Assembly (NCBI GenBank): GCA_023269455.1 | Contig: JAHFTG010000032.1 | Location: 1-13,588 of the forward strand | Reading direction: 5' to 3' | DNA length: 13,588 nt | DNA from: Opitutaceae bacterium | GTDB taxonomy: Bacteria > Verrucomicrobiota > Verrucomicrobiia > Opitutales > Opitutaceae | Shown here: positions 1 to 7,010 of the stretch, piece after piece | Numbering within the stretch: the stretch's first letter is position 1 | Layout: each line of letters begins with the position of its first letter | Position numbers and translations under genes: made by a program | Notes under the pieces: model-generated | Told to the model about the DNA's origin: nothing | What the model saw: only the letters and a program-made list of their open reading frames with translations | Database searches by the model: none

Positions 1-1
1 C

Positions 2-193
2 GGAATCACGCTTGAGACGATCGTAACCGCCCTAGTCGAACACTATGGCTGGCTCGAACTGGGACGGATTATCGACGTCCGCTGCTTCAATTTCGACCCC
101 AGCGTCAAATCCAGTCTCCAGTTTCTGCGGAAAACGCCGTGGGCCCGCAAAAAAGTCGAGGAACTCTACCTGCGCACCGTCGCGTCTCGGTAA
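2..193 (+). CDS. VF530 family DNA-binding protein (DUF2132), 3' part
   Basis: This reading frame is open from the window edge to a TAA at 191-193 and gives 63 residues; the 5' end lies outside. The visible part contains the family hallmarks: GITLE at the left, HYGW (residues 14-17), RCF (27-29), DPS.KSSL (32-39) and FLRKTPWAR (41-49), ending in KVE.LYL. These match the small VF530/DUF2132 family, named after a Vibrio fischeri protein described as DNA binding. Family members are about 70-90 residues, so probably only 10-25 residues are missing. Its cellular role is not known. The gene converges on the oxidoreductase gene at 221 with 27 bases between the stop codons. An overlapping frame starting at 45 is a shadow. 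Confidence 0.85.
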   Translation, partial: GITLETIVTALVEHYGWLELGRIIDVRCFNFDPSVKSSLQFLRKTPWARKKVEELYLRTVASR

Positions 194-220
194 ACCGACA
201 ACCCCGCGGCCAGACCTCGC

Positions 221-1213
221 TCAGGGCGTGAGCACGATTTTCCCGAACTGACCGCCCTGCTCCATCAAGGCAAACGCCTCGACCGCCTGTTCAAACGTGA
301 AAACGTCGCTCACCACCGGCGTAATCCAGTGAGCCCCGACGAAATCGACCATCGCCTTCCAATCCGCCGCGCTGCCCATGGTCGTGCCGAGCAGGGAAAT
401 CTGACGCCAAAAGATTTTCCGCATTGGCAGCACGGGTGGATTCCCCCGCGTCGCCCCGAAAAACACGATTCGCGCTCCCGGCGCCGCCAGATCGACGAGC
501 GCCTCGAAGCCATCTCCTCCCGCGCTGTCCACGATCACATCAAAATGGTGTCCGGCGTGAACCGCCGTCTTGGCCCAGCCCGGATGCGTGTAGTTGAAAC
601 CTCCCTTCGCGCCTAAAGAGATGGCTCGGCTAATTTTCTCATCACTGCTCGACGTCACAAAAACCTCCGTGCCCTGCGCCACCGCACATTGCAACGCGAA
701 CAACGCCACGCCGCTCCCGATTCCGCTGATGAGAATCTTCTCGCCGCGCCTGAGCTGCGCCCGGCTGAACACCGCCCGGTAAGCCGTCAGCCCGGCCAAA
801 GGCAACGCCGCCGCCTCCGCCCAGGAGAGATGCGAAGGCTTTTCCGTGAGTTGCGAAACCGGCACCGCGATCAATTCCGCCAGCGTCCCCGCGCGCGGCA
901 GTCCGAGAATGGTAAAATGTTCGCCCTGGGCGCGCTCATCATCACCCCAGCCGAAGCTCGGGTTGATGACCACTTCGCGCCCGACCCACTGCGCATCCAC
1001 GCCCGCGCCCACGCTCTCCACCACGCCCGCGCCATCCGAACCGGGCCGGGCCGGATAAGTGATGCCCGCGTATTGACCCAGCTTGATCCACACATCGCGA
1101 TGATTCAACGCGGCCGCCTTGATGCGCACGAGCACTTCTCCCCGGATCGGTTGCGGATCGGGAAGCTCGGACACGGACAATGCGTTGATGCCGGTAAGTT
1201 GGATGACGCGCAT
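221..1213 (-). CDS. MDR-superfamily zinc-type alcohol dehydrogenase-like / quinone oxidoreductase
   Basis: This is a 330-residue NAD(P)H-dependent oxidoreductase of the medium-chain dehydrogenase/reductase superfamily, close to the usual 320-345. The N-terminal GroES-like domain (about 1-125) has NHRDVW (38-43) and GSDGAG (58-63). The Rossmann domain (about 126-290) has LISGIGSGVALFALQ (161-175), followed by an acidic/basic loop at 190-193. True zinc alcohol dehydrogenases have Cys at the position of Asp40 and GHE at the position of GSD. Neither catalytic zinc ligand is kept here, and there is no four-cysteine structural zinc lobe. I therefore infer a zinc-independent reductase acting on quinones or enals; the substrate is unknown. 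The ATG at 1211-1213 is the natural family start. The gene is divergent from the pseudouridine synthase gene (56-base gap). Confidence 0.85.
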   Translation of the reverse strand: MRVIQLTGINALSVSELPDPQPIRGEVLVRIKAAALNHRDVWIKLGQYAGITYPARPGSDGAGVVESVGAGVDAQWVGREVVINPSFGWGDDERAQGEHFTILGLPRAGTLAELIAVPVSQLTEKPSHLSWAEAAALPLAGLTAYRAVFSRAQLRRGEKILISGIGSGVALFALQCAVAQGTEVFVTSSSDEKISRAISLGAKGGFNYTHPGWAKTAVHAGHHFDVIVDSAGGDGFEALVDLAAPGARIVFFGATRGNPPVLPMRKIFWRQISLLGTTMGSAADWKAMVDFVGAHWITPVVSDVFTFEQAVEAFALMEQGGQFGKIVLTP

Positions 1214-1269
1214 AATGGGGATAAGTTTAAGCTGTAGTTTCCACGTATTCGGAATTCTCTCAAACCCTG
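1214..1269. promoter_or_regulatory. Divergent intergenic region, oxidoreductase / pseudouridine synthase
   Basis: Both neighbouring genes read outward from this 56-base gap, so it should carry at least part of two promoters. It is noticeably AT-richer than its flanks. I see no convincing -35/-10 pair on either strand and no Shine-Dalgarno sequence before either start. The stretch before the pseudouridine synthase ATG is pyrimidine-rich (ATTCTCTCAAACCCTG). The promoter assignment rests on gene orientation alone. Confidence 0.35.
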
Positions 1270-1851
1270 ATGCTACTGGCGTTCAACAAACCCTATGGCG
1301 TGCTCTCGCAGTTCACGCCCGAACCCGGCTCCCCGTGGAAAACTCTGGCCGGGTTCAACCTGCCCGCCGGCGTCTATCCGCTGGGCCGTCTCGACGCCGA
1401 CTCCGAAGGCCTGCTCTTATTGAGCGACGAACCGGGCTTGAACAACCGCTTGCTTGATCCGCAACAAGCCCATCGCCGCGAATACTGGGTGCAGGTCGAG
1501 CGCATCCCGAACGACGACGCCTTGGCCCAGCTCACACGCGGCGTGAAAATCGGCGATCACCACACCCTGCCCGCCCACACACATCGGCTCGAGCCTGCAC
1601 CCGAACTGCCGGCGCGCCACCCGCCCGTGCGTTTTAGGAAAACCGTTCCGGACGGCTGGATTTCCATCGAACTCATCGAAGGTAAAAACCGCCAGGTGCG
1701 CCGCATGACCGCCGCCGTGGGCCATCCCACGCTGCGGCTTCTGCGCGTCCGCATCGGCGGCTTCAGACTGGGAGTGCTCGCCGCCGGAAAATGGCGCGAA
1801 CTCTCAACCGAAGAACGCGCGTTGGTTTTCAGCAACGGCTCTCCCCGTTAA
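1270..1851 (+). CDS. rluE: RluE-type 23S rRNA pseudouridine synthase
   Basis: This 193-residue enzyme of the RsuA/RluB/C/D/E/F superfamily isomerises a uridine in rRNA to pseudouridine. It starts directly with the catalytic fold (LLAFNKPYGVLSQF, 2-15) and lacks an N-terminal S4 domain, as in E. coli RluE (about 217 residues), which modifies U2457 of 23S rRNA. Motif GRLDADSEGLLLLS (39-52) carries the catalytic Asp42. EGKNRQVRRMTAAVGHPTLR (137-156) and LLRVRIGGFRLG (157-168) are the family's C-terminal motifs. RluE is the best match by length and motif wording, but target specificity cannot be proven from sequence. The gene converges on the nitroreductase gene with 11 bases between stops. A longer overlapping frame from 1119 is a shadow. 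Confidence 0.9.
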   Translation: MLLAFNKPYGVLSQFTPEPGSPWKTLAGFNLPAGVYPLGRLDADSEGLLLLSDEPGLNNRLLDPQQAHRREYWVQVERIPNDDALAQLTRGVKIGDHHTLPAHTHRLEPAPELPARHPPVRFRKTVPDGWISIELIEGKNRQVRRMTAAVGHPTLRLLRVRIGGFRLGVLAAGKWRELSTEERALVFSNGSPR

Positions 1852-1857
1852 GAAAAC
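1825..1857. other. Two-part inverted repeat across the end of the pseudouridine synthase gene
   Basis: GTTTTC (1825-1830) pairs with GAAAAC (1852-1857), and inside it AACGG (1834-1838) pairs with CCGTT (1845-1849) around a 6-base loop. It spans the stop codon of the plus-strand gene and faces the stop of the convergent nitroreductase gene at 1863. That position suits transcript ends from both sides. However, no T-run follows the stem on either strand, so it does not look like a standard intrinsic terminator. Confidence 0.35.
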
Positions 1858-1862
1858 GCCGG

Positions 1863-2513
1863 TTAGAGGTGCGTGATGATTTCGGAAGCGGCGAAACGCA
1901 CTTTCGGCGCGGCGGCGTATTTGTCATCCGTCGCACGATAACCCGCCGGACAGGCCGCCAGCGTCGTAAAGTTCGTGCCCGTGAGTCCCAGCAGTTCATC
2001 GTATTTGGCGGCGTCGATGCCCTCCATCGGGCAAGTGTCCACGCCGATGAGCGCGGCGGCCGCCATGAACTGGCCCAGCGCGATGTAAACCTGCCGAGAC
2101 TGCCAGACGTCGAGGATGCCCTTGGCGCGGGCACCTTCGAGGCTCCCGATCATCATCTTGCGGTAGCCATCAAGCGCGGCGACATCTCCCCCGCGCACCT
2201 CGACTTGGCGGGCGAGAAACTTATCCACGTAGGCCGTGTCGAGATTTTTTCGGAACGCAAACACCACCAGATGAGACGCGTCCGCCACCTGCGTCTGCCC
2301 CCAGGAAGCTGGCACCAGTTTCGCACGAAGCGCGGGATCATCGACCACGATAAATTTCCAAGGTTGCAGGCCGAAGGACGAAGGCGAGAGCACGAGAGCT
2401 TCCTCAAGCGCAGCCCACGTTGAGCCAGGGATTTTTTTGGTCGGATCGAATTTCTTCGTGGCGTAGCGCCAGTGAAGGGCTTCGAGGAGTTGGGAAGTCG
2501 GGATTGTGTTCAT
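1863..2513 (-). CDS. NfsB-like FMN-dependent NAD(P)H nitroreductase
   Basis: This 216-residue member of the nitroreductase family has the usual length of NfsB (217). These are FMN homodimers that reduce nitroaromatics and quinones with NAD(P)H in two-electron steps. Visible motifs are the FMN-binding RYATKKFDP (16-24), SPSSFGLQPWKFIV (43-56), DASHLVVF (78-85), the helix RQVYIALGQFMAAAALIGVD (140-159) and the C-terminal CPMEGID (161-167), which matches the P.EG.D element of NfsB. The start is the ATG at 2511-2513; the frame stays open far upstream by chance, but that extension has no family similarity. It lies 41 bases downstream of the Old Yellow Enzyme gene on the same strand, probably co-transcribed and controlled by the TetR-type regulator. 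This suggests a shared role in electrophile or nitro-compound detoxification. Confidence 0.9.
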   Translation of the reverse strand: MNTIPTSQLLEALHWRYATKKFDPTKKIPGSTWAALEEALVLSPSSFGLQPWKFIVVDDPALRAKLVPASWGQTQVADASHLVVFAFRKNLDTAYVDKFLARQVEVRGGDVAALDGYRKMMIGSLEGARAKGILDVWQSRQVYIALGQFMAAAALIGVDTCPMEGIDAAKYDELLGLTGTNFTTLAACPAGYRATDDKYAAAPKVRFAASEIITHL

Positions 2514-2554
2514 GGTGAGATAAAAAAATTTAGCAGGACTCGCGCCGCAGATGC

Positions 2555-3619
2555 TTATGAAAGCGCGGCGTAATCGGTGTAACCGCGCGTGCGATCCCCG
2601 CCGGGCGCAACGTAGAACGTGGAAGCGTCGGGCACGTTGAGCGGCGTGCCTTGGCGCAGACGGGCGGGCAGATCTGGATTGGCGATAAACCACTTGCCCC
2701 ACGCGACGGCGTCGGCGTTGCCGTCGGCGATTTCCTGCGCGGCGGTTTCGGCGGTGAATCCTTGGTTGGCGATGAACACACCTCCAAAGGCGCGCTTCAA
2801 CATCGGCCCGAGACGCGGCTCGGCCAACCCCTCGCGGGCGCACAAGAAAGCGATGCGACGCGCGCCCAGTTCGCGGGCAACGTAGCCAAACGTCGCGGCG
2901 GGATCGGCGTCCCCCATGCCGTGGCTGTCGCCGCGCGGGGCGAGATGCACGCCCACGCGATCCGCTCCCCACACGCCGATGGCCGCATCCGTGACTTCGA
3001 GCATCAGTCGCGCGCGGTTTTCGATCAAGCCACCGTAGTCGTCGGTGCGCAGGTTGGAGGCGGATTGGAGAAACTGATCGAGCAGGTAACCGTTGGCGCC
3101 GTGGATTTCCACGCCGTCGAAACCCGCTTCCCTGGCGAGCTGCGCACCGCGCCGATAGGCCGCGATCACGCCGGGGATTTCCTCCCGCTCCAACGCGCGT
3201 GGCACCGGATAAGGCTGCTCGGGACGCACCAGACTCACATGGCCGGCCGCGGCGATGGCGCTGGGGGCGACCGGCGCGGCCCCGTTGAGATAGATCGGAT
3301 GCGAGATGCGCCCGACATGCCAGAGCTGCAACAGAATCGTCCCGCCCGACTCGTGAACGGCCTTCGTGACAAGTTTCCAACCCGCCACCTGTTCGGCCGA
3401 CCAGATGCCAGGCGTATCAGGATAACCAACACCCATCGGGTCCACCGCCGTCGCTTCGCTTAAAATAAAACCCGCCGACGCGCGCTGCCGGTAGTATTCC
3501 GCCATCAGCGGCGTGGGCACGCGCCCCGCCGCCGCACGGCAACGCGTGAGCGGCGCCATCACGACGCGATGCGGCAAAGAAAAAGCTCCGGCTTGAAGAG
3601 GATCGAACAAAGTTGGCAT
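2555..3619 (-). CDS. nemA: Old Yellow Enzyme family alkene reductase (NemA-like)
   Basis: This 354-residue FMN (alpha/beta)8-barrel enzyme reduces activated C=C bonds and nitro or nitrate-ester groups with NAD(P)H; family members are about 350-370 residues. FMN and active-site positions known from OYE1 are present: Thr25 in APLTRCR, Gln98 in LLQLWH, and the substrate-binding pair His173/Asn176 with proton donor Tyr178 in HGANGYLLDQF. QSASNLRTDDYGG (185-197), Arg222 and GGVFIANQGFT (279-289) follow. The phosphate-binding stretch reads WGKWFIANPDLPARL (307-321), with Lys309 where many relatives have Arg. I chose the ATG at 3617-3619, giving the typical MPTLFDPL start; a further in-frame start at 3685 would add 22 residues with no family likeness. 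It lies between the TetR-type regulator and the nitroreductase, matching nemR-nemA order. Confidence 0.92.
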   Translation of the reverse strand: MPTLFDPLQAGAFSLPHRVVMAPLTRCRAAAGRVPTPLMAEYYRQRASAGFILSEATAVDPMGVGYPDTPGIWSAEQVAGWKLVTKAVHESGGTILLQLWHVGRISHPIYLNGAAPVAPSAIAAAGHVSLVRPEQPYPVPRALEREEIPGVIAAYRRGAQLAREAGFDGVEIHGANGYLLDQFLQSASNLRTDDYGGLIENRARLMLEVTDAAIGVWGADRVGVHLAPRGDSHGMGDADPAATFGYVARELGARRIAFLCAREGLAEPRLGPMLKRAFGGVFIANQGFTAETAAQEIADGNADAVAWGKWFIANPDLPARLRQGTPLNVPDASTFYVAPGGDRTRGYTDYAALS

Positions 3620-3745
3620 AGAGATGAAAGATGAAGCGTCTCCGCAAAGAGGCCGGCAGGCCCCGCGCGGCAACGCACCGCTCACGGATAGTTGACGACT
3701 TTCCTAGCGCAAATCCATCGAAGCGAATTCCCGGAGATTTCTCGA

Positions 3746-4360
3746 TCACGCGACGAGCGGCTGCGGTTCTTTGGCGTGCAGATGCGCGAGCACCTGGGTG
3801 GCCAGATCACGGAGAATCTCCACGTCATTATGGATGCGCGCCTGCGTGATCATTCCCTCATAGTAGGCCAGCACGCAGCGCGCCTTCATCGCCGGATCAC
3901 CCGGCGCGATCAACCCCTCCGTCTGGGCATCACGAATCGCGGATTCCCAATACTTGGTGTTGGCTGCGAGGATTGCCTGGATTTTTTCGCGGATTTTTTC
4001 GTCCTGATTGCAGATTTCGGAACCCACTGAACAGAGCGGACAACCCAACACTTTTCCCGTGCGCGTTTTCAACTCGACCTGCTTGCGGTAAGTATAATCG
4101 CAACGCGCGCGGATGCGATCAAGCGGCGCGGTCGTCGGGGAAAATTGCTCGTCCCAAATCGCTTTTTGCGCCTGCGCGCTGCGCTCCAATGCCGCGACCG
4201 CGAGGTCCGACTTCGAATCAAAAAAATAGTAGAAACTCCCCTTCTTGACCGTCGCACGCTGGCAGATGTCGTCGATGGAAACCGCGCCGTAGCTCTCCTC
4301 CCACATGAGGTCGAGGGCGGCGGTCATCAGGCGTTCGTCGGCGTTGCTGGTTCTTCCCAT
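3746..4360 (-). CDS. TetR family redox/electrophile-responsive repressor (NemR-like)
   Basis: This 204-residue TetR/AcrR regulator has an N-terminal helix-turn-helix (about 9-55: SIDDICQRATVKKGSFYYFF, 28-47) and a helical ligand domain. GCPLCSVGSEICNQDEKIR (106-124) aligns with the segment of E. coli NemR containing Cys106 and Cys116, the residues used to sense hypochlorite, quinones and methylglyoxal, as I recall. Here they are Cys107 and Cys117. Cys110 adds a CxxC pair that I do not recall in NemR. The gene precedes the Old Yellow Enzyme and nitroreductase genes on the same strand (126-base gap), and an inverted repeat of NemR type lies 15-30 bases before its ATG. I infer an autoregulated repressor of the detoxification genes. 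Related TetR groups carry similar GCP motifs, so an exact NemR orthologue is not proven. Confidence 0.85.
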   Translation of the reverse strand: MGRTSNADERLMTAALDLMWEESYGAVSIDDICQRATVKKGSFYYFFDSKSDLAVAALERSAQAQKAIWDEQFSPTTAPLDRIRARCDYTYRKQVELKTRTGKVLGCPLCSVGSEICNQDEKIREKIQAILAANTKYWESAIRDAQTEGLIAPGDPAMKARCVLAYYEGMITQARIHNDVEILRDLATQVLAHLHAKEPQPLVA

Positions 4361-4374
4361 GGCCGAGCAATTTG

Positions 4375-4390
4375 TTTACCAAACGGTCAA
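4375..4390. promoter_or_regulatory. Candidate TetR/NemR-type operator
   Basis: The sequence is TTTACC-AAAC-GGTCAA. The half sites match in 5 of 6 positions as an inverted repeat (TTxACC / GGTxAA) with a 4-base spacer. From memory, the E. coli NemR box has the form TAGACC-N4-GGTCTA, sharing the ACC-N4-GGT core and spacing. The site lies 15-30 bases upstream of the regulator's ATG, where a bound dimer would block transcription or early elongation. I see no second copy in the 126-base gap before the Old Yellow Enzyme gene, so control of that gene would be by read-through from here. Confidence 0.6.
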
Positions 4391-4436
4391 TTTCAAGCGC
4401 GCGTTGCAGAAAAGCCGCATGGCCTTCACCGAAACG

Positions 4437-5414
4437 TCACGCCTGGCCCGCATCAGCGCGCCTCGCCCACCGTCCCGCCATCACCCCGCAGATCACCAGT
4501 TGCAGCGGGTGATAGATCATCAGCGGAAGTAAGATGAGCCCGATATGCGGATCGGAGCCAAAGATGAGCTGCGCCATCGGCACACCGGCCGCGATGCTCT
4601 TCTTCGACCCGCAAAACACCGCCGCGATCTGGTCCTCGGTGTTAAATTTCAACAGCTTCGTCACCGCCTGAAGAATGAAAAACACCAGATAGAACAACGC
4701 GGTCGCCCCGGCCACCATGACGATCACCGTCTGGATTCCACGGCCCGCCCAAATCCCGCGCTCGATGGAATCGCAGAACGACGTGTAGATGATCACGAGA
4801 ATCGTGCCGCGATCCACGACATGGATGAGCGGCTTGTTGCGCTTCGCCCACGCCGCCAGCCACGGACGGCAAAGCTGGCCCGCGATCAACGGCAAAACCA
4901 GCCAGATTACCAGATCGAGAATCACGCTGCCCAGCGGCAGGCCGTGCCCGCTGTTCTTGAAAACCAAACCAATCCACAGCGGCGTCAAAAAGACTCCGAT
5001 CAAGCTGGAAAGCGTCGCGTTGAAAACCGCCGCCGGCACGTTGCCTCGCGCCGCCGCCGTCATCGCGACCGACGATGACACCGTCGAAGGCAGCGCGCAC
5101 AAATAAAAAAATCCCAGACTTAATTCCGGCGAGAACGACGTCCCTGCCAGCCAAAGCACGCCGAGCCCGATCAAAGGAAACAGCACAAATGTCGCCGTCT
5201 GCACCACCAGATGAAGCGGCCATCTCAGCGTTCCCTCCTTCAGCGCCGCAAACGACAGCGCCACGCCGTTCAGAAAGAAAATCACCGCCACGCCGATTTT
5301 GTTGATCAGGTCGGGATGCATCCATCCCTCGTGCGAACCCGCGTGCGGGAAAATCCACGCGAGCATCACCACCACTCCCATGCCGCATAAAAACCAATCC
5401 GGTTTCCATTTCAT
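4437..5414 (-). CDS. YfeH/SLC10A7-like bile acid:sodium symporter family protein
   Basis: This 325-residue inner-membrane protein of the BASS superfamily has about ten hydrophobic segments, beginning near residues 8-23, 40-57, 66-90, 97-116 and 126-152. It is close in length to E. coli YfeH (332). Family motifs include LPSTVSSSVAMTAAARGNVP (108-127), a helix-crossover segment, and FCGSKKSIAAGVPMAQLIF (267-285), typical of the YfeH/SLC10A7 branch rather than of true bile acid carriers. The transported solute is unknown. The start is the ATG at 5412-5414, 18 bases after the murJ stop on the same strand, so co-transcription with murJ is likely. The stop lies 76 bases upstream of the TetR-type regulator. 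Confidence 0.88.
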   Translation of the reverse strand: MKWKPDWFLCGMGVVVMLAWIFPHAGSHEGWMHPDLINKIGVAVIFFLNGVALSFAALKEGTLRWPLHLVVQTATFVLFPLIGLGVLWLAGTSFSPELSLGFFYLCALPSTVSSSVAMTAAARGNVPAAVFNATLSSLIGVFLTPLWIGLVFKNSGHGLPLGSVILDLVIWLVLPLIAGQLCRPWLAAWAKRNKPLIHVVDRGTILVIIYTSFCDSIERGIWAGRGIQTVIVMVAGATALFYLVFFILQAVTKLLKFNTEDQIAAVFCGSKKSIAAGVPMAQLIFGSDPHIGLILLPLMIYHPLQLVICGVMAGRWARRADAGQA

Positions 5415-5432
5415 TTTTGAAATCCCGCGGGG

Positions 5433-7010
5433 TTACTTCGCCGGTTTTAATTTCCGGCGCACTATCGCCACCAACTCATCCCGCCCGTCAATACGCAGCG
5501 CCCACAACACCGCCGCGTAAGCTGCCATGCCGAGCGGAATCAGCCCGAACGCCGCGATGAGATCGGCCTCGTGCATCGCAAATCGTCCGATGGAAACGAC
5601 CGCCTCCCACTCGCGCAGCCAATGCCACCCGCCGCCGACCACCGCACCCATCACAAGTGATCCGGCCAGCACTTTCACGATGCTCGGCCACAGCGGCGCG
5701 AGCGTCATGCCCGGCAGGCGTCGGCCGAGCGCACGTTGCAGCAACACCATTTGCACCACGATGGCCGTCGTGCTCGCCAGCACGAGGCCGATCACGCCAA
5801 ACCATTCGCGCAACACGAGGCTCAGCCCCACGTTCACCGCGAAATCGATCATCGCCACCTTCACCGGCGTGATCGTGTCCTTCACCGCATAGAACGCCCG
5901 CACCGTCAGGTTCACCACCGAGAAAAACGGCATGCCTACCGCAAACAACGCCAGCAACGGCGCCATCGACTGCGTGTCGCCGGCCGTGAATTGCCCGCGT
6001 TGAAACAGCAGCCGCACGATGGGTTCGCTGAGCAGCGCCAGGCCCACCGCCGCCGGAATGTTGATGATCAAAATCAACCGCACCCCTTTCCGATAATCCT
6101 CCGCCATCGCGGCAAACTTTCCCTCGACCGCGTGCTTCGCGATAAGCGGATAGACCACCGTGGAGACCGCGATGGCAAACACCCCGATGGGAAGCTCCAT
6201 CAGCCGGTTCGCGTAAAACATCATCGTCGCCGCCGACACCGTCAGCGAAAACGCCAGCAGTCGTGAAACGAGAATATTGATTTGATAGATCGCCGTGCCG
6301 AATAGCCCCGGCGCCATCAACGCGATGATCTCCTTCACGCGCGCCGACGGCCCGAGATCAAACACCGGCCGCCAGCCCTCGCGCACCAGCACGACCGCCG
6401 GCACCACCATCTGCAAAAATCCGCCCACCAGCACGCCCGCGCACAGCCAATACATCTCGCCCATCGGCGTGTGCGCGAAGTGCAGTCCCGCGCCGCCGAG
6501 CGAAAGGATCATCGCGAGGTTCAGCCAGATCGGCGAAAGCGCCGGCTCCACGAACCGCTGCATCACGTTAAGCGTGCCGTTGAACGCCGCCGCCACGCAC
6601 ACGAACGCCAGATAGGGAAACAGCAGCACCGCCAGATCCGCCGCGAGATACCACCGTTCCTCCAATCCCGGAATCCGCCGCGCCTCGTTAAAAAGAATCA
6701 TCGCCACCACCACGAGCGCGCCCGTCGCGAGCAGCAGCCGGCTCACGACTTTGCTCAACAAATCAAACGCCCCCGCCTTCCCGTTTTCGTGCAGCTCTTG
6801 TTGAAGCATCGGCACGAAGGCCGCCGTCAAAGAACCCTCGCCGAGCAGCCGCCTGAAAAGATTCGGCAGGCTGAACGCCGTCACGAACGCGTCGTTGAAC
6901 ATGCTCGTGCCGAAGATCGCCGCGCTCACCTGGTCGCGCACGAGTCCGAGCACGCGGGAAACCACCGTGAGCAGCGAAATGACGCCTATGTTCTTCAGCT
7001 TCTTGGACAC
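5433..7010 (-). CDS. murJ: Lipid II flippase MurJ
   Basis: This 525-residue polytopic membrane protein (about 14 helices) of the MOP exporter superfamily moves lipid II across the inner membrane for peptidoglycan synthesis. E. coli MurJ has 511 residues. The N-terminal signature is intact: SRVLGLVRDQ (18-27), FNDAF (38-42) and LPNLFRRLLGEGSLTAAFVP (48-67). Residues Arg19, Arg25, Asp40, Arg53 and Glu58 correspond to the essential Arg18, Arg24, Asp39, Arg52 and Glu57 of E. coli. Arg269 in YANRLMELPIG corresponds to Arg270. The start is a GTG at 7008-7010, supported by the family opening MSKKLKNIGV. The gene is divergent from pta (100-base gap) and is followed 18 bases later by the BASS-family transporter gene. 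Confidence 0.96.
   Translation of the reverse strand: MSKKLKNIGVISLLTVVSRVLGLVRDQVSAAIFGTSMFNDAFVTAFSLPNLFRRLLGEGSLTAAFVPMLQQELHENGKAGAFDLLSKVVSRLLLATGALVVVAMILFNEARRIPGLEERWYLAADLAVLLFPYLAFVCVAAAFNGTLNVMQRFVEPALSPIWLNLAMILSLGGAGLHFAHTPMGEMYWLCAGVLVGGFLQMVVPAVVLVREGWRPVFDLGPSARVKEIIALMAPGLFGTAIYQINILVSRLLAFSLTVSAATMMFYANRLMELPIGVFAIAVSTVVYPLIAKHAVEGKFAAMAEDYRKGVRLILIINIPAAVGLALLSEPIVRLLFQRGQFTAGDTQSMAPLLALFAVGMPFFSVVNLTVRAFYAVKDTITPVKVAMIDFAVNVGLSLVLREWFGVIGLVLASTTAIVVQMVLLQRALGRRLPGMTLAPLWPSIVKVLAGSLVMGAVVGGGWHWLREWEAVVSIGRFAMHEADLIAAFGLIPLGMAAYAAVLWALRIDGRDELVAIVRRKLKPAK

Noticed and set aside
45..251. Small 68-codon plus-strand frame at the left edge
   Set aside because: The real frame here is the VF530-family protein ending at 193; this one is out of frame with it and runs past its stop into the convergent gene.
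1863..3380. Minus-strand frame of 505 codons that would fuse an Arg-rich region to the nitroreductase
   Set aside because: The part above 2513 lies antiparallel in frame choice to the Old Yellow Enzyme coding sequence, has the Arg/Ala-rich composition of an off-frame shadow, and has no family similarity. The nitroreductase begins naturally at ATG 2513.
3620..3685. N-terminal extension of the Old Yellow Enzyme from an in-frame start at 3685
   Set aside because: The 22 added residues (MSGALPRGACRP...) have no family likeness; members start directly with M..LF.PL.
3620..3745. Possible separate promoter or second operator before the Old Yellow Enzyme gene
   Set aside because: Only a weak TTGCGC / TATCCG pair and no ACC-N4-GGT repeat were seen; not strong enough to list.
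4642..5409. Overlapping minus-strand frame inside the BASS-family gene
   Set aside because: Shifted frame of a recognisable membrane protein gene; no motif or signal of its own.
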